Assembly (NCBI GenBank): GCA_913060645.1
Contig: CAJXSW010000009.1
Coordinates: 1 to 46,847 of the forward strand
Length of the DNA stretch: 46,847 nt
Source: an uncultured Dokdonia sp.
GTDB taxonomy: Bacteria; Bacteroidota; Bacteroidia; Flavobacteriales; Flavobacteriaceae
Direction: 5' to 3'
Shown here in pieces: positions 7,326 through 18,221 of the stretch. Positions within the stretch are counted from its first letter, which is position 1. Every line of letters starts with the position of its first letter. Both the position numbers and the translations under genes were made by a program. Below the pieces are notes generated by a model. The model was given only the letters and a program-made list of their open reading frames with translations, made no database searches and was not told the origin of the DNA.

Positions 7326-9212
7326 TTATTTCTTTCCTTTTTGTTGTTGCTCTGCCTGCTCCATCATCTGTTGCATTTTCTTAGCAAATTTACCTTGCTT
7401 TTTAGGCTTAGCCTTTTTTACTTCAATTTTTGCTTTAATCTTTTCCTCATCAATGATGAAGTTTTTGATTACCAAAATAATTCCAATCGTAAGAAGGTTT
7501 GATATGAAGTAATATAAACTCAATCCACTTGCATACTGGTTAAAGAAAACAAGCATAAGTAGTGGAGAGAAATACATCATGTACTTCATCATTTTACTCA
7601 TATCTGGCATTCCTTCTTGCGTAGGTTGTTGCATTTGCTGGTTACCTGTAGTTAACCTCATTGAGAAGAAAATAGTAACTGCTGCAAGTATTGGGAATAA
7701 ACTCACGTGATCTCCATAAAAAGGAATCTCAAACGGAAGCTTTGCAATCTCATCATAGCTAGATAAATCATCTGCCCATAAGAAGCTCTTTCCTCTTAAA
7801 TCAAACGCAGATGGGAAGAATGTAAATAGCGCATAAAACACAGGAATCTGTAATAACGCTGGCAAACAACCTGCGGCAGGACTTGCTCCTGCTTTACTAT
7901 AAAGCGCCATTGTTTCCTGCTGCTTCTTCATTGCATTGTCCTTATGCTTCTCTGAAATTGCTGCAATCTCTGGTTTTAAGATTTTCATCTTAGCCTGAGA
8001 AGTATATTGCTTGTACTGAACTGGCGACAGTAATAACTTTATTGAAATAGTCATTACGATAATTGCAATTCCTGCTGGTAAGAATCCAGATAAAAATGCA
8101 AAAAACGGAATTACTAAGTATTTGTTTAAGAACCCAAAGATTCCCCATCCTAATGGCATTGCCTCATCAAGACCTTGATCATAAGATTTTAGGATTGTAT
8201 AATCTGTAGGACCGTAGTACATCTGCATGGCGTAATCTAGCTCACCATTTTTTGCTTCTAGCAATACATCAGACTTGTATTCTTTTGTGAAAATAGTTGC
8301 CTCATCTCTATCGTCTGCCTCCTTATATAAATCGGTAGATGATAATCTTGCTTCTTTAAATGGAGTCTTAGAGATAAGCATTGAGCTAAAGAAGTGCTGG
8401 CGGTAATTCATCCACACAAGATCTTCTTCTATCTCATCGTCATCTCCTGCTGGAGATAACTTATCTGTCTTATCTTCTTCATACTTGTAAGTAAGACGTG
8501 TGTATCTGTTTTCGTAAGACTGGCTACGTGCGTGGCGCATTCCTTTAAAATCCCATTGCATGCGCACAGGATTAGATGTGTTTAAACGAGAAGAAAGCCC
8601 TTGAGACTTCATCCCAAAATCCATCATATAATCTCCTTCTTTAAGCTCATAACGATACTCTAAGTATTCACTTGGAGAAACTTTAAGCTTCATAGAGAGG
8701 ACGTCATTCCCTCCATTTTTTGATAACGTAGGCTCAAAAAACAAATCCTTTGTATTAAGATTACGATTATCTGCAGTACTAAAACTTACATTAAATTGGC
8801 TATTTCCATCCTTAATAAGGTATACAGGAATTGAATCAAAAGTACTGTGTTTAAGCAGTTTTACTTCTGTAATATAACCTCCTTTATTACTTACTTTAAG
8901 CTCCAATACATCATTTGCAATGGTAGTGGTTGCTCCTTCCTTTGCTGATGGTAGCGAACCAGAGTAAGCAAATGTTCCTAATCTATTTTGTAATGCTACA
9001 TTACTTAAAGAGTCTGTCGCAATTGCAGGCGTAGCATCCATTACTGGTAGTGAAGCAACATCATCTTCAGTTTCTTGAAGTTGTTCTGTTTGTGCCGCTT
9101 TTTGTGCTTCTATTTCTTCAGGAGTAGGCTTATTAAAATAGATAATCCATACTAGAATCCCTCCCATAAGGAGCATTCCGATAAGAGAATTTGTGTCGAA
9201 GTTCTTTTTCAT
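7326..9212 (-). CDS. yidC: Membrane protein insertase YidC
   Basis: A 628-residue YidC/Oxa1 insertase that inserts and folds inner-membrane proteins, alone or with SecYEG. An N-terminal signal-anchor (about residues 10-25) is followed by a large periplasmic beta domain. The insertase core is in the C-terminal half with five predicted membrane segments, including GFLNKYLVIPFFAFLSGFLP and SPAAGCLPALLQIPVFYALF. The Lys/Gln-rich tail (KKAKPKKQGKFAKKMQQ) suits ribosome contact. The ATG at 9210-9212 is preferred to the TTG one codon upstream. It follows pyrG in the same direction with 82 bases between, occupied partly by a perfect palindrome copy. Confidence 0.96.
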   Translation of the reverse strand: MKKNFDTNSLIGMLLMGGILVWIIYFNKPTPEEIEAQKAAQTEQLQETEDDVASLPVMDATPAIATDSLSNVALQNRLGTFAYSGSLPSAKEGATTTIANDVLELKVSNKGGYITEVKLLKHSTFDSIPVYLIKDGNSQFNVSFSTADNRNLNTKDLFFEPTLSKNGGNDVLSMKLKVSPSEYLEYRYELKEGDYMMDFGMKSQGLSSRLNTSNPVRMQWDFKGMRHARSQSYENRYTRLTYKYEEDKTDKLSPAGDDDEIEEDLVWMNYRQHFFSSMLISKTPFKEARLSSTDLYKEADDRDEATIFTKEYKSDVLLEAKNGELDYAMQMYYGPTDYTILKSYDQGLDEAMPLGWGIFGFLNKYLVIPFFAFLSGFLPAGIAIIVMTISIKLLLSPVQYKQYTSQAKMKILKPEIAAISEKHKDNAMKKQQETMALYSKAGASPAAGCLPALLQIPVFYALFTFFPSAFDLRGKSFLWADDLSSYDEIAKLPFEIPFYGDHVSLFPILAAVTIFFSMRLTTGNQQMQQPTQEGMPDMSKMMKYMMYFSPLLMLVFFNQYASGLSLYYFISNLLTIGIILVIKNFIIDEEKIKAKIEVKKAKPKKQGKFAKKMQQMMEQAEQQQKGKK

Positions 9213-9240
9213 CAATTGTATTTAGGTAGTGTTTTCATTA

Positions 9241-9256
9241 CGCTTTCGCGAAAGCG
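9241..9256. repeat. Iterated palindrome copy 3 (perfect)
   Basis: A perfect 16-mer CGCTTTCGCGAAAGCG, extended to an 18-bp palindrome with flanking A and T (9240-9257). It sits in the pyrG-yidC spacer. Confidence 0.95.
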
Positions 9257-9294
9257 TGATTTTCTCAAAGCAATTCTGCCTCCATTATTATAAT

Positions 9295-11013
<1,719 letters not shown>

Positions 11014-11018
11014 TCAAA

Positions 11019-11052
11019 ACAAAAGGCAATCCTAAGCTGGATTGCCTTTTGT
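11019..11052 (-). terminator. Terminator of guaB
   Basis: A perfect 14-bp stem ACAAAAGGCAATCC / GGATTGCCTTTTGT with a six-base loop, 33 bases after the guaB stop codon. On the minus strand the CCTTTTGT arm leads into TTTTGATT. Confidence 0.8.
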
Positions 11053-11085
11053 AATTTATGTTATGCTTTAATAAAAGCAGCCTAT

Positions 11086-12558
11086 TTATCTAGAGTAATT
11101 AGGTGCTTCTTTTGTAATTGTCACATCGTGTGGGTGACTTTCATTGATACCACTAGCCGTGATTTTTACGAATTGTCCATTTTCCTTCAGTGCCTCTACA
11201 CTTCCAGCTCCGCAATATCCCATTCCTGCTCTAAGACCACCTACAAACTGGTGGATACTCTCATTCAGTTCGCCTTTATATGGTACGCGACCTACAATTC
11301 CTTCTGGGACTAGTTTTTTAATATCATCCTCTACATCCTGAAAGTAACGATCTTTTGACCCTTGTTTCATTGCTTCTACAGAACCCATTCCACGGTAAGA
11401 CTTAAACTTACGTCCTTCATAGATAATAGTCTCTCCTGGTGATTCTTTAGTTCCCGCAAGTAAAGATCCTAGCATCACACAATCTGCTCCTGCAGCAATT
11501 GCTTTAGGGATATCACCTGTATAACGTATTCCACCATCTGCAATTACTGGAACTCCTGTTCCTTTAATAGCTGCGGCACATTCAAGTACTGCACTAAATT
11601 GTGGGAAACCAACACCTGCTACTACACGCGTAGTACATATAGATCCCGGACCTATACCTACTTTTACCGCATCTGCTCCTGCTTCTACAAGATATTTTGC
11701 AGCAGCTCCAGTTGCAATGTTTCCTACTACACAATCTAGATCTGGGTAAGATGCTTTAACAGACTTTAAGACCTCTACCACACCTTTAGTATGACCGTGA
11801 GCAGTATCTATAACAATAGCATCTACTCCTGCTTTTACTAAAGCTCCTGCGCGCTCAACAGCATCTCCAGTAACACCTATCGCAGCTGCAACACGCAGTC
11901 TACCATAGATGTCTTTATTTGCGTTAGGCTTTAAAGTAAGTTTTGTGATATCTCTAAAAGTGATGAGACCTATAAGTGTATTGCTATCTGTAACTACAGG
12001 TAGTTTTTCAATTTTGTGATTTTGCAGAATTTCTTCTGCTTGTTGTAGTGATGTTCCTTCGGCAGCTGTAACGAGGTTTTCTGAAGTCATTACTTCGCTT
12101 ACCGGACGATCATTGTTTTTCTCAAAACGTAAATCTCTATTGGTCACGATACCTATCAATTTCCCAGCATCATCAACAATAGGAATACCTCCTATGCTAT
12201 GCTCTTTCATGGCTGCTTTTGCATCGCCTACATTTGATTCAAGAGGTAATGTAACTGGATCGATAATCATCCCACTTTCGGCACGCTTTACTTTGCGCAC
12301 TTTAATGGCTTGCTCCTCGATCGTCATGTTTTTATGCAACACGCCTATTCCACCCTCTTGCGCTATAGCTATTGCCATACGACTTTCTGTCACTGTGTCC
12401 ATTGCCGCAGAGACAATAGGTACGTTAAGTGTTATATTACGGGTAAATTTTGATTGTATACTAACCTCTCTTGGAAGTACTTCAGAAAATGCTGGTACTA
12501 ATAGTACGTCATCGTACGTAAGTCCTTCTCCTAAGATTTTATTCTCGTGTGCAGTCAT
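11086..12558 (-). CDS. guaB: IMP dehydrogenase
   Basis: A 490-residue enzyme oxidising IMP to XMP with NAD+, the committed step of GMP synthesis. The TIM-barrel core is interrupted by a pair of CBS domains (about residues 95-205). The catalytic cysteine is in [11 protein letters not shown] near residue 305, and the mobile flap region carries [11 protein letters not shown]. Length is normal. A consensus -7 box (TATCTTTG) at 12649-12656 predicts a leader of about 85 bases that contains a perfect palindrome copy, so the transcript would carry a hairpin ahead of the start codon. Confidence 0.98.
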   Translation of the reverse strand: MTAHENKILGEGLTYDDVLLVPAFSEVLPREVSIQSKFTRNITLNVPIVSAAMDTVTESRMAIAIAQEGGIGVLHKNMTIEEQAIKVRKVKRAESGMIIDPVTLPLESNVGDAKAAMKEHSIGGIPIVDDAGKLIGIVTNRDLRFEKNNDRPVSEVMTSENLVTAAEGTSLQQAEEILQNHKIEKLPVVTDSNTLIGLITFRDITKLTLKPNANKDIYGRLRVAAAIGVTGDAVERAGALVKAGVDAIVIDTAHGHTKGVVEVLKSVKASYPDLDCVVGNIATGAAAKYLVEAGADAVKVGIGPGSICTTRVVAGVGFPQFSAVLECAAAIKGTGVPVIADGGIRYTGDIPKAIAAGADCVMLGSLLAGTKESPGETIIYEGRKFKSYRGMGSVEAMKQGSKDRYFQDVEDDIKKLVPEGIVGRVPYKGELNESIHQFVGGLRAGMGYCGAGSVEALKENGQFVKITASGINESHPHDVTITKEAPNYSR

Positions 12559-12595
12559 CGCAATTATTGTTTTAAGAAGTGAGAGTGGATTATTA

Positions 12596-12611
12596 CGCTT
12601 TCGCGAAAGCG
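12596..12611. repeat. Iterated palindrome copy 4 (perfect), guaB leader
   Basis: Perfect CGCTTTCGCGAAAGCG, 37 bases upstream of the guaB start codon and downstream of its predicted -7 box. Confidence 0.95.
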
Positions 12612-12895
12612 AATAAACTATAAATCCACGCTAACAATTAATTGCATGCAAAGATACATTTTATTCCTCAATATGTAAGGGAATCAATTGTAATCTAATA
12701 ATTAACAGCCTCGATGCTTTAAACCGGACTAGCTTATTCTAATTTTCTATAATAATCCACTAGCAACAACATCTAGTATGTGCTAGCTATTCTTACTCAA
12801 TCTAAATACAAACAAACTGATTAACAATTATTTACGATTATCCAACATTCTTTCTACTTAACTTTAGAGAAGAAATGAATTAAAAAAAAGAAACT
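12612..12895. other. Divergent intergenic region
   Basis: With 12559-12611 this makes a gap of more than 300 bases between divergent genes. It holds the guaB -7 box and, on the plus strand, a near-consensus -7 box TAACTTTA (12859-12866) about 30 bases before the Cys-rich protein's ATG. I see nothing else in it. Confidence 0.5.
12649..12656 (-). promoter_or_regulatory. Predicted -7 box for guaB
   Basis: TATCTTTG on the minus strand matches the Bacteroidetes -7 consensus TAnnTTTG. No well-spaced -33 TTG is visible. Confidence 0.55.
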
Positions 12896-13141
12896 ATGGC
12901 TATCAAACTCGCACACAACTGTTCAAACTGTAACCAACTTAGAGATGGAAATTTTTGCAAAAAACACGAAGTACACGTAGGTGCTCAATACACCTGTGAT
13001 AGCTTTGATATGAAAGCTGCTTTAAAAGACGATCGTAATTGTGTGACTTGCACTCGCTATCAAGAAAGTGATTGTGCAAATCCTACACAAGCAGCTCCTG
13101 GAATGCTATGCGCTTCTTGGGCTCCGCAAGGCGAAGCTTAA
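12896..13141 (+). CDS. Small protein with two four-cysteine modules
   Basis: An 81-residue protein with no signal peptide and eight cysteines. They fall into two copies of one pattern. Residues 9-37 follow N-C-x2-C-x8-C-x12-C-x-S-F, and residues 49-75 follow N-C-x2-C-x7-C-x11-C-x-S-W. This looks like an internal duplication of a zinc- or iron-binding module, about 40 residues apart. I do not recognise the family. It is a single-gene unit with its own near-consensus -7 box and a terminator shared with the convergent TonB receptor gene. Metal binding, redox sensing or nucleic-acid binding are all possible; none is shown. Confidence 0.82.
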   Translation: MAIKLAHNCSNCNQLRDGNFCKKHEVHVGAQYTCDSFDMKAALKDDRNCVTCTRYQESDCANPTQAAPGMLCASWAPQGEA

Positions 13142-13160
13142 GACAAGGTTATTATAATTA

Positions 13161-13194
13161 CAAAGCCACCTCATGAACTTATGAGATGGCTTTG
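13161..13194. terminator. Bidirectional terminator
   Basis: Stem CAAAGCCA-x-CTCAT / ATGAG-x-TGGCTTTG with one mismatch and a six-base loop. It lies between the convergent Cys-rich and TonB receptor genes. The T tracts are short on both sides. Confidence 0.65.
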
Positions 13195-13226
13195 TTATTG
13201 TGTAATATTGAGTAAAAAGTCTACTG

Positions 13227-15665
13227 CTACAACTTAATCTGTAGCGTTGTATAAAAAGTAACCGGCTCTGCTGGAATAATTCCTGGGCCAGGATATCCTG
13301 TAGCACGTCTCGTGAAGTAAGACTCATCTAGCGCATTATTTAATCCAGCCTCTAATTTGAAACGCTTCCAAGTATATGCCGCCGAAATATCTAGTACTCC
13401 GTATGAAGGGATTGTCCCCTCTATACCACGTTGATTATCATTTACGTCTTGTGGAGCATTTGATGCGTCTGTAAATTGTTCTGTAAGGTATGTGTATTGT
13501 ACACTTCCTGTAAAATTTTTATATCCAAAATTCACTCCAGTTTTAAAGTTTACATCTGGAATAAACTCTACTTCATTACCCTCTACACCATTTCTATCAG
13601 AGTTTAAATATTCTGAACTTGTAAGCGCTAGGTTTGTAAAGAGCTTAAGTTTATAATCTGATTGTTCTTCAAAAAATGTGTTTTTTATATTCCAATCTGT
13701 AAAAAATTCTAAACCGTAAATAAATGCATCTCCTATGTTGCCACGACGTCTCTTTATACTATTATCTGTATCTTCAAAAAGCACTTCCCCTAAGCGGTCA
13801 TCATATCGCACACCAAACAAACTAAAATCATAAGCAAACTTATTATCTATACGACCCCTAGCTCCTAAGTCAACGGTAAATCCCTCCTCATCAGTTATAT
13901 TTTCATCAACTACAAATGATGGATTTGTAATTCTAATATCATTAAATGTAACAGAACGATAATTCTGGCTAAAATTCCCGTACAATTCAACTGCTGGAGA
14001 TAGATCATATGTTACGCCTGCACCTAACAGTAAAAAATCACGGTCAAAAACTCTATTATCTGCTATATCCTCATTTACAAGTAAATTACCCGCTAGGTCA
14101 ACCACCACATTATTAAAAAAACCTTCACTTTCTGTTCTGATTTGCTCATATCTAAAACCCGGAGTTACAGAAAGTCTGTTTGTCACATTGAAAATATTTT
14201 CCCCAAAAATTGCGAGATTTCTATTAGGAAAATCAAATTCAGCTTGACGCTCATAATTAGGAAACTGCACTGTAGCAAAACTAAAATCTGCATCTGCAGC
14301 CGTAGTTCCAGGTCCTTGCTGCTGACTGTTACTTGCATCATAATACTTACTTCCTATCAAGAAAACGGCATCCTTCTCTCCTATCTTATATCTCGTAAGC
14401 AAGCGTGCTTCTGCACCCCAGTTTGTAAAGTTATCTACAAGAAGTTCTCTAGGTTCTTCTAGATCATCTGGCTGTGATACTCTGTTTGTTCTAAAACCTA
14501 CGGCACTACGTTGTGCGTCTAGACCAAACACGTTTAAACTAAAATCTATATTATTACTAAAGGCGTGATCAAGGCGTAAAGAATATACTTTCCAGTCTAC
14601 ATCAAACCAGTTACGACCACGGTTACTAAAGTTAGGGTCTTCTATAAATTGAGCATCTGTAAGACCTCCAGCCTGTTTGGCTAGATAATTAAACAAGGTT
14701 AATTCTCCCGTTATTTTAGTATTCTCACTAAGCTGGTATGCTGCGTGCGCAAAGTAATTACGGCTATTAAACTGAGAGTTAGGTCTCCAGCCATCTCCTT
14801 CTTTGTAATTGAAATAAGTGTAATAACTGAATTTCCCTACCGTACCACTTAAACTATTAAACGAGGTAAGCAACCCATAAGAACCTGCTGTCTGTCTTGA
14901 TATCAATTCTATTTTTTTGTCTTTTACTGGCTCTCTAAATTTAAAATTTATCAATCCGCCAAACTGTGTTCCGTATTGCAATGATGCTGCTCCACGTACT
15001 ACTTGAATTTCTTTAAGAGCCTCTGCCGGTGGCGTGTAGTAACTCTCTGGATATCCAAGAACGTCTGCACTTATATCATAGTTATTCTGTCTAATATTAA
15101 AATTGGCAGAACGGTTAGGGTCTAACCCTCTTCCTCCAATGTTGAGTTGCAATCCAGCATCTCCATTTTCATAAATGTTGAGTCCTACTACCTGACTATA
15201 AATCTGTCTAGGTGCATTTGCAGCTAGGTTTGCCGTAAGTTGGTCTACAAGTACTACTTCACTCTTTTTACCAGCATAAATTGCTGTTCCCTCTACTTTT
15301 TTAAGTGAGCGTAAAGCAAAAATCTTCTCACGACGGCTTGTAAGCACCACTTCAGAAAGTGATTCCCCTAGCTCCTGAAGGGTATAATTCTTAGTAACAT
15401 TATTGGTAATTGAAACTTGATCTTCTACAAGCTCATAAGCAAAGCCAAAAACAACTACAGCGTAGTTTCCAGATGGCACATTATCAAATGTAAACGCACC
15501 AGAAGTATTTGTAGTAACCACCATATTTGCCTGGCGCACATACACCTCAACCTCTGGAATACCAGCACCAGTGGCGTCTGTTACTTTACCTGAAAATGTA
15601 AATTGTGCACTCATAGAAAGCGCACATAAAATCAATAACAACGTATTATAAACCTTTAATTTCAT
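13227..15665 (-). CDS. TonB-dependent outer-membrane receptor (iron/siderophore type)
   Basis: An 812-residue outer-membrane transporter. It has a signal peptide (MKLKVYNTLLLILCALSMSAQ), a carboxypeptidase-regulatory-like beta domain (about residues 20-100, FSGKVTDATGAGIPEVEVYV), a plug domain with EIQVVRGAASLQYGTQFGG, and a C-terminal 22-strand-type barrel ending in the aromatic-rich FYTTLQIKL. The plug and GGRGLDPNRS segment suggest a FecA-like ferric-chelate receptor; the ligand is not shown. The ATG at 15663-15665 is chosen over an upstream one because it begins the signal peptide. It overlaps the HTTM gene by 20 bases, so the two are translationally coupled within the iron operon. Confidence 0.93.
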   Translation of the reverse strand: MKLKVYNTLLLILCALSMSAQFTFSGKVTDATGAGIPEVEVYVRQANMVVTTNTSGAFTFDNVPSGNYAVVVFGFAYELVEDQVSITNNVTKNYTLQELGESLSEVVLTSRREKIFALRSLKKVEGTAIYAGKKSEVVLVDQLTANLAANAPRQIYSQVVGLNIYENGDAGLQLNIGGRGLDPNRSANFNIRQNNYDISADVLGYPESYYTPPAEALKEIQVVRGAASLQYGTQFGGLINFKFREPVKDKKIELISRQTAGSYGLLTSFNSLSGTVGKFSYYTYFNYKEGDGWRPNSQFNSRNYFAHAAYQLSENTKITGELTLFNYLAKQAGGLTDAQFIEDPNFSNRGRNWFDVDWKVYSLRLDHAFSNNIDFSLNVFGLDAQRSAVGFRTNRVSQPDDLEEPRELLVDNFTNWGAEARLLTRYKIGEKDAVFLIGSKYYDASNSQQQGPGTTAADADFSFATVQFPNYERQAEFDFPNRNLAIFGENIFNVTNRLSVTPGFRYEQIRTESEGFFNNVVVDLAGNLLVNEDIADNRVFDRDFLLLGAGVTYDLSPAVELYGNFSQNYRSVTFNDIRITNPSFVVDENITDEEGFTVDLGARGRIDNKFAYDFSLFGVRYDDRLGEVLFEDTDNSIKRRRGNIGDAFIYGLEFFTDWNIKNTFFEEQSDYKLKLFTNLALTSSEYLNSDRNGVEGNEVEFIPDVNFKTGVNFGYKNFTGSVQYTYLTEQFTDASNAPQDVNDNQRGIEGTIPSYGVLDISAAYTWKRFKLEAGLNNALDESYFTRRATGYPGPGIIPAEPVTFYTTLQIKL

Positions 15666-17025
15666 CTGTAAATGGTATAATCCAATTTTTATGAGCAAAA
15701 GAATCTTCTATTTGCGCGAGATCGGCTTTGGGATCAATATATGTGGTACTCAACCTTCCATTAAGAGCAACATAAGACTCTACGTAGACTTCTACCTCTT
15801 GATGCCCCTGCCCCTCAAAATGGTCGCGAAGATAGTGAGCATATTCTAAAATAAAGTCTGGCTGGAAACTCATTTGCTTTTCTTGCAGTGGCGTTAAGAA
15901 ATCTGTGTTATCTACATAAAATCGCTTTCCGCTTACGCCGTCTACTATTTTGAATTGTGCATAGCCAGATTTCTCCATAAGCATCACTCTCCATGAGAAT
16001 CTATAGCCCTCTTCTGTCCAGAATAACTCCCCAGGATACGCTAGGTAACGCCATGGCAATAGTAGTTGGACTGTAAAAAATATCGCTACAATAACTATAG
16101 AAGCCTTTGCTAGATTAAGGTTTCTAGACGCATAATGCTGCGCAGTTTCTAATAACTGTTGTGGATATTTTACCGCTTTCGCGAAAGCATAAATAATCTT
16201 TTTATGAAAACCTACATCAAAGAAAATCAACGCGCTCACTATCATCACGTACGGAAACATCCCGATAGGAAACAACACTCGTGTAAGCACATGGAAAATG
16301 ATGACCATGATAAATGCAAAAGGCCTCGACTTACGCCAGAGCAAGAAAAAAGGAATCAACAAATCATATCCCGCTCCAAACCAACTAAAGGCATAATGCA
16401 CCCATTCTTGACCCAACAAATCACCTATAAACGGAATATCAAATTTAGAAGGTAACCAGATTTTGAGCGGCATGGCCTTTACAAGCCAGTCACTATTAAG
16501 CTTTGCTAGTCCTGCATACACATACACTATCCCCAGCAGTAGTTTGATACTATCTATTGTCCAGCGAGGTACAAACTGGATGGGTGTAGCTGTACGCTTT
16601 CGCGAAAGCTGTAATGCATCAATCGAAAAATAAGAACCAGCAGGTATAAAAATCATCAAAAAGCTAAGCATGCTGATGAAGTAATAGTGATTGAGATACA
16701 TGGTTTTATCCATGAGCTCTATATATGTGAAGCTCAAAAAGAATATGATAATTGCCAGACGGTATTTATAACCTATGATTATCATGATCGTACTTAACGC
16801 ACATATCGCAAATAACAAGTAGGTATAATTCCCGAAAGGACGCACCCACTCAAAACCATAAAATGTAAAATGGAAGGATGGTGCAATATAGAATTTCTCA
16901 ATCCACCCGTGACTCCAGAATCTGATGAGACTGGCTAGCATGAGCAATCCAAAAGACACACGAAAGACCGCTAGTGGTGCGGCCTCTCTTTGTGTATTTA
17001 AATATCTTTTGACTTGCTGTATCAT
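15646..17025 (-). CDS. HTTM-domain multi-pass membrane protein
   Basis: A 459-residue inner-membrane protein with many hydrophobic segments in its first 330 residues and a soluble C-terminal part. The helical core matches HTTM (the transmembrane region shared with vitamin K-dependent gamma-carboxylase). It is coupled to the TonB receptor by overlap and begins 7 bases after the imelysin gene, pointing to a role in iron-chelate handling in the envelope. True carboxylase activity is not implied. The gene contains two copies of the iterated palindrome read in different frames, giving AFAKA (16174-16189) and LSRKR (16595-16610). Confidence 0.85.
   Translation of the reverse strand: MIQQVKRYLNTQREAAPLAVFRVSFGLLMLASLIRFWSHGWIEKFYIAPSFHFTFYGFEWVRPFGNYTYLLFAICALSTIMIIIGYKYRLAIIIFFLSFTYIELMDKTMYLNHYYFISMLSFLMIFIPAGSYFSIDALQLSRKRTATPIQFVPRWTIDSIKLLLGIVYVYAGLAKLNSDWLVKAMPLKIWLPSKFDIPFIGDLLGQEWVHYAFSWFGAGYDLLIPFFLLWRKSRPFAFIMVIIFHVLTRVLFPIGMFPYVMIVSALIFFDVGFHKKIIYAFAKAVKYPQQLLETAQHYASRNLNLAKASIVIVAIFFTVQLLLPWRYLAYPGELFWTEEGYRFSWRVMLMEKSGYAQFKIVDGVSGKRFYVDNTDFLTPLQEKQMSFQPDFILEYAHYLRDHFEGQGHQEVEVYVESYVALNGRLSTTYIDPKADLAQIEDSFAHKNWIIPFTDEIKGL
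16174..16189. repeat. Iterated palindrome copy 5 (intragenic)
   Basis: CGCTTTCGCGAAAGCA inside the HTTM gene, read on the minus strand as AFAKA. Confidence 0.92.
16595..16610. repeat. Iterated palindrome copy 6 (intragenic)
   Basis: CGCTTTCGCGAAAGCT inside the HTTM gene, read on the minus strand in a different frame as LSRKR. Confidence 0.92.
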
Positions 17026-17032
17026 CTAAGAT

Positions 17033-18154
17033 CTAATCTCCGTCTGCATCTGCAAAATCAATACTAATGCTCATTGCGCTTACCATATCTACTTTAAGAA
17101 GTGGTATAAGGCGTTGTACTTCATTATAAGACTCTAAAAATGTCGAAGGAGGATTTTGAGAAAGTTCGCTTTCAAAACTTCCCAATGCACTTACCGAAGC
17201 ACGTGCAACATCAAATTGCGAGTTTATGATCTCAATGAGATCTACGCCGTCTTTTATTGCATTAAGTTCATCAAGATAAGATGATAAGCTTTCGCCTTGA
17301 GCATTTGTATTATATGCTTTTCCATTAAAGAAGTCTTGAGTTGCATCTAGACCTACTAAAAATAATTCTTTAGAAAGGTTGCCTGCATACAGTGCTTCTA
17401 GATTGCCAACTTCTACATTACCAGAAAATACGCCTCCAGGAATTCCCATTTTACCAGCACGTAAGAACTTCTCGTAATAGAATATGTAATCATTTACAAA
17501 ACGATCTGTAGACGCCGTCGCCGATGCTCCATCGTTTTCTATAAATGCAGCTCTGTAAGAACCTTGCCACTCGCTTAATACTGATGCTGTAAGTTGCTTC
17601 ATATCTGCAACTACATCATTAAGATATTGCTTGTAAGCAGCTCCTTCTGTTCCATTATAAACTGCAAGAATCGCAGTCTCGTCTGCTCCTAAACCGTATA
17701 ATAAGTAATCAATTGCTGGAAAACCTTTGGCAGAGCGGTTAGATGATAGTCCAAAATCATAAGAACCGTTATCAATATTACTCTCTATTGTGGTAACATT
17801 TGCTGGGTAAATATTTACGTTAAGACGTAGGTTAACCGTTTCGGCTGGGCCTATTTCAAACATAGAAACTCGTTGCCATGTGGTGTAAGCGTCTAACCAT
17901 GCTGCACGCACTGCGGTAAGGTCACTAGCATCTGCAGTGAATGCTGCTGTTGCGCTTTCTAGCGTATTTACCTTTGCATTAAAGTCTATATAACCTGGCA
18001 CAATAATATTATCTGCCCAGTTAGTAAGCATCGCGCTACGATCAAAGTTACCTGTGTTTACTGTTCCACTATCGTCTGTTGTAAGGGTTGTATCATCACT
18101 ACCACATGCATAAAAGAACAAAGCAATTGCTATAATTCCAAAAATCTTTTTCAT
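17033..18154 (-). CDS. Imelysin-family lipoprotein (IrpA-like)
   Basis: A 373-residue lipoprotein with lipobox FFYAC, lipidated Cys17. The acidic residues right after it (CGSDD) resemble the Bacteroidetes surface-export signal. Two helical-bundle halves typical of imelysin/IrpA proteins follow. The family motif GxHxxE is replaced by GFPAID (residues 144-149), with His changed to Pro and Glu to Asp, so metal binding at this site may be altered. It is third in the order haem-binding, DUF4856, imelysin, HTTM, TonB receptor. The likely role is capture or presentation of iron or haem at the cell surface; ligand unproven. Confidence 0.9.
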   Translation of the reverse strand: MKKIFGIIAIALFFYACGSDDTTLTTDDSGTVNTGNFDRSAMLTNWADNIIVPGYIDFNAKVNTLESATAAFTADASDLTAVRAAWLDAYTTWQRVSMFEIGPAETVNLRLNVNIYPANVTTIESNIDNGSYDFGLSSNRSAKGFPAIDYLLYGLGADETAILAVYNGTEGAAYKQYLNDVVADMKQLTASVLSEWQGSYRAAFIENDGASATASTDRFVNDYIFYYEKFLRAGKMGIPGGVFSGNVEVGNLEALYAGNLSKELFLVGLDATQDFFNGKAYNTNAQGESLSSYLDELNAIKDGVDLIEIINSQFDVARASVSALGSFESELSQNPPSTFLESYNEVQRLIPLLKVDMVSAMSISIDFADADGD

Positions 18155-18180
18155 AGTTAATTCTTCTTTTTACCACCAAA

Positions 18181-18200
18181 AGGGAGCCAATGGGCTCCCT
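18181..18200 (-). terminator. Intra-operon hairpin between DUF4856 and imelysin genes
   Basis: A perfect 8-bp stem AGGGAGCC / GGCTCCCT with a four-base loop in a 67-base spacer, followed on the minus strand by TTTTGG. The short T run suggests attenuation or mRNA processing rather than full termination. Confidence 0.55.
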
Positions 18201-18221
18201 GTGAGTAGTTGTTATTTCTTA

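Noticed and set aside
15345-15700. Upstream start of the TonB receptor at 15698
   Set aside because: It would place extra residues before a good signal peptide; the ATG at 15663-15665 is better and still overlaps the HTTM gene.
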